From CBDBJQ01 sp965206405 (lineage in GTDB: Bacteria; Pseudomonadota; Alphaproteobacteria; UBA8366): DNA of 48,438 nt. The notes under the pieces were generated by a model. That model made no database searches, had not been told where the DNA came from, and saw nothing but the letters and a program-made list of their open reading frames with translations. The translations under genes and the position numbers were made by a program. This document shows, piece by piece, positions 15,301-27,600 of this stretch; positions within the stretch are counted from its first letter, which is position 1; every line of letters starts with the position of its first letter. The stretch is taken from NCBI GenBank assembly GCA_965206405.1, contig CBDBJQ010000003.1, positions 1 through 48,438 on the forward strand. The letters run 5' to 3'.

Positions 15301-15330
15301 TTGCGACAAGATGCGAATTACTGCTATACT
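15301..15330 (+). promoter_or_regulatory. Candidate promoter of the giant gene
   Basis: TTGCGA (15301-15306) and TATACT (15325-15330) with 18 bases between, beginning within the target duplication of the deleted IS481 copy and about 300 bases before the giant gene start. TGCTATACTG also occurs in the leader of the coiled-coil cassettes. No other strong promoter pair is evident up to 15625. Confidence 0.45.
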
Positions 15331-15625
15331 GGCAACCTGCAGGATGGGCATACCGTGCGTACCTGAGGCGCGTATGTACAGCGCGAACCGCGTACCTGAC
15401 GCGCAACTCACAATCAGATGAAGGCGAGAAGATGAATACTCCTGCTAATACCCGTCAAATCAGGCACACCAGCCCCCCCCAAGTGCCCATCCATCGGCTT
15501 CCACGCTAGCGGTTATGGGTCGGGGAAGCGGTGACGAGGGTCGGGGAGAGCGTAACGAGAGCCGTAACAAGAGCGGTAACAGCCGTAACAAGAGAAACCG
15601 TATCAAGAACTGGAGAACATTTATT
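15331..15625 (+). other. Long 5' leader of the giant gene with short repeats
   Basis: About 300 bases without a convincing gene. It holds CACACCAGCCCCCC and GCGGTTATGGGTCGGGG, related to the G-rich spacers at 12070-12240, and two copies of GCCGTAACAAGAG (about 15561 and 15582). GGAG at 15612-15615 lies 10 bases before the ATG at 15626 and is the likely ribosome site. Confidence 0.5.
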
Positions 15626-18600
15626 ATGTCTAGCTTAAAATCCTATCCGTCGCTGGTTCATTTTTTGGGGACGGGCTTCGTAGCCAGGGCGCGGTTTTGT
15701 GCGGTGGCGTTGCTTGCTTTGCTGTGGGTGGCGCAACCGGCTAGTGCCCAAACGCCTGACCTGAGCGGCACCACAACGCCCCTTCCAGTCACGCCGGGGG
15801 GTGATGCGGTGGTGGTCTTTCCCGATTTGGTGGTGAGCGATGCAGATGCAAACCCTGTAGTCATGAGAGTAAGAGTCGAGAACCCGAATGACTTGAATGC
15901 TGGCGATACCATGGCCTTCAGCGGTACTCCGAATACGAACGGGTTTCAGCTGCAGTTTTTTACCGGCGCCGAAATTTTAGGTGCTCCTGGTAATGATACA
16001 TTCTTTGCCGCTTTTGCGAGCAGTGCAGCCGGAACCGCAGATAACTGGCATGATTTGCTCAGGAACCTCACCTTTGCGGCACCCGCCGGTAGTGGCGAAC
16101 GCGAGATTCGATTATTCGTTCAGGTGCGATACACTGCTAGTGGTTCCGACTCCCCCGACACCCTGACCCGAACCCTCAATATCGGCGCGCCGGCGCCGGT
16201 CAACAGCCCGGCGACGGGGCTTCCGACGATCAGCGGCACGGCCCGGGTGGGGGAGACCCTGACGGCAAACACCAGCGGCATTAGCGATGCCGATGGTCCC
16301 GATCCCCTGCCGTTCACCTATCAATGGAATACCCACGCCGGCGGCACGGACACGGCCATCAGCAACGCGAACTCCGCAACCTACCTCCTGACCGCGGACG
16401 AAATGGGCGATCAAATCACCGTGTCTGTGCGCTATACCGATGCCGGGGGCAGGAATGAAGGGCCGCTGACCAGCGCGCCCACGGTGGCGGTGGCGATGAT
16501 GTCCCCGCTTGACCTGAGCGGAACCACAACGCCGCTTCCGGTCACGCCGGGGGGTAGCCCGGTGGCGATCTTTCCCGATTTGAGCATAGACACAGGGCGG
16601 CCCAATACCTTTAGACTAAGAGTCGAGAGTGCGGCTAATCTGAACTCTGGCGATGAGGTGGCGCTCGCTGCTGCTGCGGAGAGGAGCAGTTATAGCATTA
16701 CATTTATACCCATCGCTAGTGTTGGTGCATCGCAAAACATAATAGTCGGCGTTAGTACCCCCAACAACGATGACGAAGCCCCAGAGCGGTGGCATAACCT
16801 GCTCCGGCACTTCACCTTTCAGGCACCCGCTGGTAGTGGCGGACGCGAGGTTCGATTCATCGCTGAGTTAACGATCCCGGACCTTGTTGACGGTACTGAC
16901 GATGTCGTTCGTACCCTGACCCGAACCCTCAATATCGGCGCGCCGGCGCCGGTCAACAGCCCGCCGACGGGGCTTCCGACCATCAGCGGCACGCCCCAGG
17001 TCGGCGAGACCCTGACGGCGAACACCGACGACATCAGCGATACCAATGGCCTTACCAACGTGACCTTCACCTATCAGTGGCTGGAGGATGGCGGAACCAT
17101 TAGCGGGGAGACCTCGCAGACTCTCGCCTTGACGAGTGCGAATGATGTAGGAGCGGATATCGAGGTACGGGTCAGCTTTACCGACGATGACGGTTTCGAT
17201 GAAACACTGCTCAGCGCCCCGGTCAGCATTGCAGCTGCGCCGGTCAACAGCCCGGCGACGGGGGTTCCGACGATCAGCGGCACGCCCCAGGTCGGCGAGA
17301 CCCTGACGGCGGAGACCGACGACATCAGCGATACCAATGGCCTGCCCGATGCATCTACCTTCACCTATCAATGGCTGGCCGATAGCGGACCCATTAGCGG
17401 GGCGACCTCGCCGACCCTGGTTCTGACCTCGGCGCATTTGGGTGCGGATATTGAGATACGGGTCCGCTTTACCGACGATGACGGTTTCAGTGAAGAACTG
17501 ATCAGCCAAGCGGTCAACATTGCAGCCGCCCCGGTCAACAGCCCGGCGACGGGGCTTCCGGTGATTACCGGCACGCCCCAGGTCGGCGAGACCCTGAGGG
17601 CGTTCACCGTCAGCATTAGCGATACCAATGGCCTTGCCAACGCGACCTTCACCTATCAATGGCTGGCGGATGACGTGGACCTTACCGGGGAGAGCTCGCG
17701 AACTCTCGACTTGACCTCGGCGCATGAGGGCGCGGCGATTGCGGTACGGGTCAGCTTTACCGACGATGCCGGTTTCAGTGAAGAACTGATCAGCGACCCG
17801 GTCAACATTCAGGCGGTACCCCCCAGCGCTGTAATTGCACCGATTGATCCGGCGCTGTTGCTTACTGAGAATGGCGAGACGGGTGTGGATGGTGGCATCG
17901 CCATCACCCTGGATGGCAGTGGCAGTGCCACCAACCCCCTGGGCGGCACCCTGACCTACGCCTGGACTGAGCTCACACAAACTGGCATCGCCCTGACCGG
18001 CGCGAACACGGCCATGCTCAGTTTCACCACGCCTGCCCGGGCGGAGCTCGCCGAGAGACTGATCTTCCGACTGACCGTGACCGATACCGCCAGCAATTCG
18101 ACGGGCACCAAAGTCATTGGGGTAACGGTTCTGCCTATTAGGGTTGAGGCTGTTGTCGTTGTCGCTGTGGCCGGGCCAGATCAGACCGTGGCCACAGGCG
18201 CTATGGTGACGCTGGATGGTAGCGCCAGTACCGGCCCAGGAACTCTGTCCTATCGCTGGACGCCATCTGCCCAATTGGACGATTTTGAGTCTGCCACGCC
18301 CGTTTTTACTGCACCGGACGTGACCACTACCAGGAATTTGGTGTTCAGGTTGGAAGTGACGGGACCCGACACCAGCGACTCCGACGACGTCACCATTACC
18401 GTCGTGGGCGCGCCGAACATCTCGGCCAGCGTCAACAGCCTGATCGCCCCTATAGGCGTTGCCATCGAGCCGATTACCATCTCCTCGGTACGCGGCGGTG
18501 CGGTGGCCAGTTACAGCATCGCTCCGGCCATTGGCAATGGTCTGTCCTTTGATGAGAGCACCGGCACTATCTCCGGCACGCCAGATGCATCCGCCGCTGA

Positions 18601-21600
18601 GGTGGTCTACACCATCACTGGGGAAAATGTCAGCGGCACGGACACTGTCGAGGTTGCCATCACCGCCCCCGCTGGCACCAATGTCCCGCCCATCGCCGAT
18701 GCCGGTGCAAATCAGCGGGTCAGCAAGGGCACAACAGTCACCCTGAATGGCACTGACAGTGACGACCCTGACGGCGATAATGCGGCCCTGATCTATCTCT
18801 GGGAACGGACTGCCGGCCCCACCGAGGTGACTTTAAGCAGCGCGGCAGACGCACAACCAACCTTCACCATTCCAACCATGATACCGACTAACCCGGCCTC
18901 GTACACTTTCAGGTTGACCGTTAATGACGGGCAGGAATCGTCCGCCCTGGACACCGTCAGAATCTTTATCAGACCGCTGTTTCAGACAACCATCGCCAAT
19001 CAGAACTTCACCGCGGGCAATGCAATTACGCCTATAACTTTGCCCGAGGCGCGGGACGGGCCCGATTCATTGCCGAGTACCAATACCTATACGCTGGCTC
19101 CTCTGCTGGCTGGACTGGCCTTTAATGCGACCAGCCGAATACTGTCTGGTACGCCGACACAAGCCGGGATCTTTGACCTGACCTACACCGCGACGAATGA
19201 GTTCAATGACACGGATTCACTGAGCTTTAGCATTGAAGTGACCAGCGCCGCCAATAACCCGCCCACCACCAGCGCGCTGACGGTCATGACGCTTGAGGAT
19301 ACCGCCTATACCTTTGCGGTGGCCAACTTCCCCTTTAGCGATACCGACTCCAGCGATAGCCTGCAAGCGGTGCGCATCGATAGCCTGCCCGCCAGCGGCA
19401 GCGGCAGCCTGGCGCTGGGCACGGGCACGAGCGCTACGCCGGTTAACCCTGCCCAGGTGATTGCGGTTGCGGATATTCCGAATCTGGTCTATACCCCGGT
19501 GACCAATGTCAACGGCGATGCGACCTTCACCTTCAGCGTCTCCGACGGCACTGCCTTTAGTGCCACGGCCACGGCAACCGTGAGCGTTACTCCGGTCAAT
19601 GACGCGCCCACCACCGGCGGGTTCACGGTCACCACAAACGAGGATAGCGCTTATACCTTTGCGGTGGCGGACTTCACCTTTAACGATGTGGACAGCGGCG
19701 ATAGCCTGCAAGCGGTGCGCATCGCTACGCTGCCCGCCAGCACCGACGGCAGCCTGACCCTGGGCGGCACAGAGGTTAACGAGGGGCAAGCGATTCCCGT
19801 TGCGGATATCGACAACAACCGTCTGGTCTATACCCCGGTGACTAATGTCAACGGCGATGCGACCTTCACCTTCAGCGTCTCCGACGGTACTGCCTTCAGT
19901 ACCCCGCCCGCCACGGCAACCCTGACCGTAAACGCGGTCAATGACCCGCCCAGCGGCATGGTGACCATCACTGGCACGCCCCAGGTGGGCCAGACCCTGA
20001 CGGCGAACACCAGCGGCATTAGCGATGCCGATGGCCCTGATCCCCTGACTCTCAACTATCAATGGATTGCGCGCTTCGCTGCGATCAGCGGCGCGACCTC
20101 TGCAACCTACACCCTGACCGATGCCGAATTAGGCGAGATGATCAGTGTGGACGTCAGCTACATGGATGCCGGTGGCATTGAGGAAGGTCTTGTCAGTGAA
20201 CCCGTCGGACCGGTGACGGCGGCAAGCACCCCTAATACCCCGCCCACCACCAGCGCGCTGACGGTCATGACGCTCGAGGATACCGCCTATACCTTTGCGG
20301 CGTCCAACTTCCCCTTTAGCGATACCGACTCCAGCGATAGCCTGCAAGCGGTGCGCATCGATAGCCTGCCCGCCAGCGGCAGCGGCAGCCTGGCGCTGGG
20401 CACGGGCACGAGCGCTACGCCGGTTAACCCTGCCCAGGTGATTGCGGTTGCGGATATTCCGAATCTGGTCTATACCCCGGTGACCAATGTCAACGGCGAT
20501 GCGACCTTCACCTTCAGCGTCTCCGACGGCACTGCCTTTAGTGCCGCTCCCGCCACGGCAACCCTGACCGTTAATCCGGTCAATGACGCGCCCAGCGGAT
20601 TGCCGACCATTAGCGGCACGCCCCGGGTGGGGGAGACCCTGACGGCGAACACCGGCGGCATCAGCGATGCCGATGGCCCCGATCCCCTGCCATTCACCTA
20701 TCAATGGTTTGCGAACGACGGAACCACGAACGAGGCGATCAGCAGCGCGACCTCTGCGACCTACACCCTGACCCAGAGCCAAGTGGGACAGATGATCACC
20801 CTGACCGTCAGCTATACCGATGCTGGCAGCGCCGACGAGAGCCTGACCAGTGCACCGGTCATCATTTTAGCGGCGGCCCCGGTCAACAGCCCGGCGACGG
20901 GGCTTCCGACCATTAGCGGCAACGCCGTCGTGGGCGCGACTCTGACAGCGGAGACCGACGACATCAGCGATGCCAATGGGCTGCCCGATGCATCTACCTT
21001 CACCTATCAGTGGCTGGCCGATGGCGGGCCCATTAGCGGGGCGACCTCGCAGACCTTCGAATTGACGTCGGCGCAGCAGGACGCGGAGGTTGAGGTACGG
21101 GTCAGCTTTACCGACGATGACGGCTTCAATGAAAGACTGACCAGTTCACCGGTCACCATTGCAGCCGCCCCGGTCAACACCGCGGCGACGGGGCTTCCGA
21201 CCATTAGCGGCAACGCCGTCGTGGGCGCGACTCTGACAGCGGAGACCGACGACATCAGCGATGCCAATGGGCTGCCCGATGCATCTACCTTCACCTATCA
21301 GTGGCTGGCCGATGGCGGGCCCATTAGCGGGGCGACCTCGCAGACCTTCGAATTGACGTCGGCGCAGCAGGACGCGGAGGTTGAGGTACGGGTCAGCTTT
21401 ACCGACGATGACGGCTTCAATGAAAGACTGACCAGTTCACCGGTCACCATTGCAGCCGCCCCGGTCAACACCGCGGCGACGGGGCTTCCGACCATTAGCG
21501 GCAACGCCGTCGTGGGCGCGACTCTGACAGCGGAGACCGACGACATCAGCGATGCCAATGGGCTGCCCGATGCATCTACCTTCACCTATCAGTGGCTGGC

Positions 21601-24600
21601 CGATGGCGGGCCCATTAGCGGGGCGACCTCGCAGACCTTCGAATTGACGTCGGCGCAGCAGGACGCGGAGGTTGAGGTACGGGTCCGCTTTACCGACGAT
21701 GACGGTTTCAGTGAAGAACTGATCAGCCAGGCGGTCAGCATTGGAGCAGCGGCCCCGGTCAACAGCCCGGCGACGGGGCTTCCGATGATCACTGGCACGC
21801 CCCGGGTGGGCGAGACCCTGACGGCGAACACCGACGACATCAGCGATACCAATGGGCTTACCAACGTGACTTTCACCTATCAATGGCTGGCGGATAGCGC
21901 TTCCATTAGCGGAGAGACCTCGCAGACCCTGGTCCCGACCTCGGCGCATTTGGGCGCGGATATCGATGTACGGGTCCGCTTTACCGACGATGACGGTTTC
22001 AGTGAAGAACTGATCAGCCAGGCGGTCAGCATTGGAGCAGCGGCGCCGGTCAACAGCCCGCCCACCACCAGCGATCTGATGGTCATGACAAACGAGGATA
22101 CCGACTATACCTTTGCGGCGCCCGACTTCCCCTTTACCGATACCGACATGGACGATAGTCTGGAACAAGTGCGCATTGACACTCTGCCCGCCAGCACCAG
22201 CGGCAGCCTGGCGCTGAACGGCACAGCAGTGGCCGTGGACCAAGTGATTGCCGTTGCCGATATCCCGACTCTGGTCTATACCCCGGCGACCAATGTCAAC
22301 GGCGAGGCGACCTTCACCTTCAGCGTCTCCGACGGCACTGCCTTCAGTACCCCGCCCGCCACGGCAACCCTGACCGTGACTCCGGTCAATGACCCGCCGA
22401 TCCCAACCGGGCTGGCGGTCATGATAGACGAGGATACCTCTCATACCTTTGCGGCGGGTGAGTTCAATTTCGTCGACGCCGCGGACATGGGCGATAGCCT
22501 GCAACAGGTGCGCATCGATAGCCTGCCCGCCAGCGGCAGCCTGGCGCTGAACGGCACGGCGGTGAGCGCGATGGACGTGATTCCCGTTGCCGATATTCCG
22601 ACTCTGGTCTATACCCCGGTGGCCAATGTCAACGGCACCGATAGCTTCACCTATAGTCTCTCTGACGGTACTGACTTCTTTGCCCCCGGCAGAGCCACAG
22701 CAACCATCACCATTACCGCGATCAATGACGCGCCCAGCGGCACGGTGACCATCAGCGGCACGGCGACCGAGGGCGAGACCCTGACGGCGGATACCAGCGG
22801 CATTACTGATGCCGATGGCCCCGATCCCCTGCCATTCACCTATCAATGGAACCGGAACGACGGAACCACGGACACGGCCATCAGCGGCGCGACCTCTGCA
22901 AGCTACATCCTGACCCAGGGCGATGTGGGCGAGATGATCACCCTGACGGTCAGCTATACCGATGGTGGCAGCACTGACGAGAGCCTGACCAGCGCGCCCA
23001 CGGCGGCGGTGGCCAATGTCAATGACGAACCCACCGGATTACCGATCATTAGCGGCACGGCGACCGAGGGCGAGACCCTGACGGCGGATACCAGCGGCAT
23101 TACTGATGCCGATGGCCCCGATCCCCTGTCATTCACCTATCAATGGAACCGGAACGACGGAACCACGGATACGGCCATCAGCGGCGCGACCTCTGCAACC
23201 TACATCCTGACCCAGGGCGATGTGGGCGAGATGATCACCCTGACGGTCAGCTATACCGATGGTGGCAGCACCGACGAGAGCCTGACCAGCGCGCCCACGG
23301 CGGCGGTGACGGCGGCAAGCACCCCCAATAACCCGCCCACCGGATTACCGATCATCAGCGGCACGGCGACCGAGGGCGAGACCCTGACGGCGGATACCAG
23401 CGGCATTACTGATGCCGATGGCCCCGATCCCCTGCCATTCACCTATCAATGGAACCGGAACGACGGAACCACGGATACGGCCATCAGCGGCGCGACCTCT
23501 GCAACCTACATCCTGACCCAGGGCGATGTGGGCGAGATGATCACCCTGACGGTCAGCTATACCGATGGTGGCAGCACCGACGAGAGCCTGACCAGCGCGC
23601 CCACGGCGGCGGTGACGGCGGCAAGCACCCCTAATACCCCGCCCACCACCAGCGGGCTGACGGTCTCAACACCTGAGGACACCCCCTATACCTTTGAGGC
23701 GGACGACTTTCCCTTTACCGATGCCGACACCAGCGATAGCCTGCAACAGGTGCGCATCGATAGCCTGCCCGACAGCGCGGATGGCAGCCTGGCGTTGAAC
23801 GGTACGCCGGTTAACACGGCCCAGGTGATTGCGGTTGCCGCTATTCCGACTCTGGTCTATACCCCGGCGCTCAATGTCAACGGCGATGCGACCTTCACCT
23901 TCAGCGTCTCCGACGGCACTGCCTTTAGTACCCCGCCCGCCACGGCAACCGTCACCGTTAACGCGGTCAATGACGCGCCCACCATCACTGGCACCCCCGC
24001 CACAATGGTGATGCAAGGGGTGGCCTATAGCTTTATGCCGGACGGCGCAGATGTCGATACTGGCGACATGCTGGTATATGCCATCACCAATATGCCAAGC
24101 TGGGCCAATTTCGATGCCGCGACTGGGGCCTTGACCGGCACGCCACAGAGCACCGATGTCGGTACCACCACGGGCATTATCATCAGCGTCACCGATAACA
24201 ATATCGCCGCGCCAGTAGAACTGTCCGCCTTCGACATCGAAGTCACCGCCACCCCCAACACCCCGCCCACCGGATTGCCCACTGTGCGTGGGCTGTTCGC
24301 CCAGGGGCAGGAGTTGACGGCGGATACCGTGAATGTGGCCGATGCCGATGGGCTGCCTGCGGCGTCCACCTTCCAGTACCAATGGCATACCAACGACGGC
24401 ACGGGAAGCGAGTCGGGTACGAACACGCCCATTACCGGCGCGACTATGCGCACTTATACCCTGACCGAGGACGAGGTCGGCCTGCGGATCGGCGTTACGG
24501 TGCGTTATACCGACCTCGGCACTCCTCCTACGGATGAAAGCGTAACCAATACTTTCCTCCCGCTGGTGACCAGCCCCGCCGCTCCGCTGGTGGCCGATGC

Positions 24601-27600
24601 GGGGGCGGATCAGGTGGTCAACGAGGGCGCTCTGGTCACCCTGGATGCCAGCGGCAGTTCCAGCGATGCCCCCGGGCCTTTGTTCTATGTTTGGGGTCAG
24701 GACGACAACAGTGGCCATGACGTTTTTCTGGCGGATCCCTTCACCGCGCAACAGCTATTCCCGGCGCCAAGCGGGCTGAGTGAAGATGCCGAGTTGATAT
24801 TTCTCTTGGGGGTGTCCGATACAAGCGGTGAAATTGCCACCGACGAGGTTCGGGTTCGGGTTCGCGCCGCCGCATCGGCGGCCAACAATCCGCCCACCGG
24901 TCGCCTGACCATCGATGGCGACCCTCGCTCGGGCCAGACCCTGACGGCGAATGCCAGCGACATTGACGATGCCGATGGCCTGCCCGCTACAGGTACGGCG
25001 GATGCATTCACCTATCAATGGTTTGCAGAGGACGATACCACCAATACGGCCATTGACGGCGCGACCGGCTCCACCTACCTGCTGACCGATGCGCAGATCG
25101 ACGCCAGGATTAGCCTGGTGCTGCGTTACACCGATGGCCTGGGGGTGGCTGAGCGCGTGACCAGTTTGGCCGTGGGGCCGGTGGTGCCGGTGAACTCTGC
25201 GCCGGTCGCCGTGATCGCGCCTATTGATCCGGCGCTGTTGCTCACCGAAGGGGACCTGACCGGCCTGGACGGGGGAATCAGCACCACCCTGGACGGCAGC
25301 GGCAGCTCCGACCCCGATGGCGATGAGCTGACCTATCTATGGTCTTTTTCGAGCGCGGTCACCGCCACCCCAGGGGGTACCGTGCCGGATAATAGCATCG
25401 CCACCCCCGTACTCACTATAAGCCAGCGGCAATCATTTGCGGATATTCTGACCATCTCTTTGACGGTGACCGACCCTGACGGTTTGGAGGATACCGCGAC
25501 GGTAGAGTATGTCCTCTTGCCTGAGACGCCTATTCCCAATCGTCACCCGAATGCTGATCCCCAGCCTAGCACCCAGACCGTCTTTTCGGGCGATACGGTC
25601 ACCCTGGACGGCAGCAACAGTTCCGACCCCGACTTAGGCCAAACCGCGACCCTGATCTATCGCTGGCGGCATATACAAAATAGTTTCTTTGGCGAGATTC
25701 CCCTGGACGGAGCCGGCACGCCCATCGCCAGCTTCACGGCGCCGCCATCAACATCTGATACTAATATTAATACTACTAACGGGTTTGAACTGACGGTAAC
25801 CGACACCGCCGGCGCTTCCGACACGCGCGAGGTGCTTGTCAACATACGGCCAAACTCCCCGCCCACCGGCGAGGTGCGCATCACGGGCATCCCGCTGCTG
25901 GGCGCGACCCTGACGGCGAACACTGACACCCTGGACGATCCCGATGGTCTGCCCGATGCCGCCACCTTCGGCTATCAATGGCAGCGCAATCTCGCTGATA
26001 TTGCCGGCGCCACCGAGCGCAGCTACCTCCTGACGGCGGACGATGCCGGCGAGCTCATCACCGTCACGGTCAGCTACGAGGATATGGCTACCGGTCCTAA
26101 CAGAACTAATGGCAAAAATGAAAGCCTGACCAGCGACCCCGTCGGGCCGGTGATTGGCGAGCCGGTGGTCATCACGGGCACGCCGACCCAGGGCGCTTTC
26201 CTGATGGCGGACACCTCGGGCATTGACGATAACCCGCAACCGGGGTCGGCATTCGAGTATCAATGGCTCGCAAACGACGGCGCCACCAGCGCGGAAATCG
26301 TCGGCGCGACCAACCGCAGCTACCGCCTGCGCCAGGCCGAAGTGGGCCAGCGAATCACCCTGCGCGTGAACTATACCGATACGGATGGCACGGAAACGGG
26401 GCCACTGACCAGCGCGCCCACGGCGGCGGTCGCCAATGCCAATGTTGGCCCCAGCGGCGTGGTGCGCATCGACGGCAGGCCGACCCAGGGCGAGACCCTG
26501 ACGGCGGATACCTCGGACATTGCCGATGATGATGGCCCTGCCAGCCTGCAATTCACCTATCAATGGAATACGCGGTCTGGATCCACCGACACGGCCATCA
26601 GCGGCGAGACCACTGCAACCTACACCCTGAGCGGGGACGATTTGGGTGAGCAGATCACCGTGTCCGTGCGCTATACCGATGCGGAGGGCAACGCCGAGGG
26701 GCCATTGACCAGCGCGCCCACGGCGGCGGTGGCCGGGCTTGGCCTGAGCGGCGCCACAACGCCCCTTTCAGTCACGCCGGGGGGTGCTCCGGTGGCAATC
26801 TTTCCCGACCTGAGAATAGACAGAGGGCGGCCCAGTACCTTTAGGCTAAGAGTCGAGAGTACGGCTGACCTGAACCCTGGCGATACGGTGGCGCTCGCTG
26901 CTGATGCGGAGAGGAGCAGTTATACCATTGTATTTGTACCCATCGCCAATATTGCTGGACCGCTAAACACAATAGTCGGCGTTGATACCCCCGACAACGA
27001 TGACGAAGCCCCAGAGCGGTGGCATAACCTGCTCCGGCACTTCACCTTTCAGGCACCCGCCGGTAGTGGCGGACGCGAGGTTCGATTCATCGCTGAGTTA
27101 ACGATCCCGGACCTTGTTAACGGTACTGACGATGTCGTTGAAACCCTGACCCGAACCCTCAATATCGGGGCCAACAACGCGCCCACCTCAAGCGGGCTGA
27201 CGGCCACGCTGGACGAGGATGACAGCCACACTTTTGCGGCCGACCAGTTTGGTTTTGACGATGCCGATACCGGCAATACCCTGCAACAAGTGCGCATTGA
27301 TACGCTACCCGACAGCGCCGACGGCAGCCTGACGCTGAACGGCGCGGCGGTGACCGCAGAGCAAGTGATCGACGTTGCCGATATTCCGAATCTGGTCTAT
27401 ACCCCGGCGACCAATGTCAACGGCCAGGCGACTTTCACCTTCAGCGTCTCCGATGGCACTGATTTCAGTGACGATGTCGCCACGGCAACACTGACCGTGA
27501 ACGCGGTCAATGACCCGCCCACCGGCACGGTAACCATCGCCGGCACGCCGGTGCGGGGCGAGAATCTGATCGCCAATACCTTCGCCATCGAAGATGTTGA

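Noticed and set aside
16868..18274. Long minus-strand open frame of 468 residues (and similar ones at 21437-22846, 41963-42919, 40160-41173)
   Set aside because: They lie opposite the giant gene and mirror its repeats; low stop frequency in GC-rich repeats explains them. No ribosome sites or known motifs.
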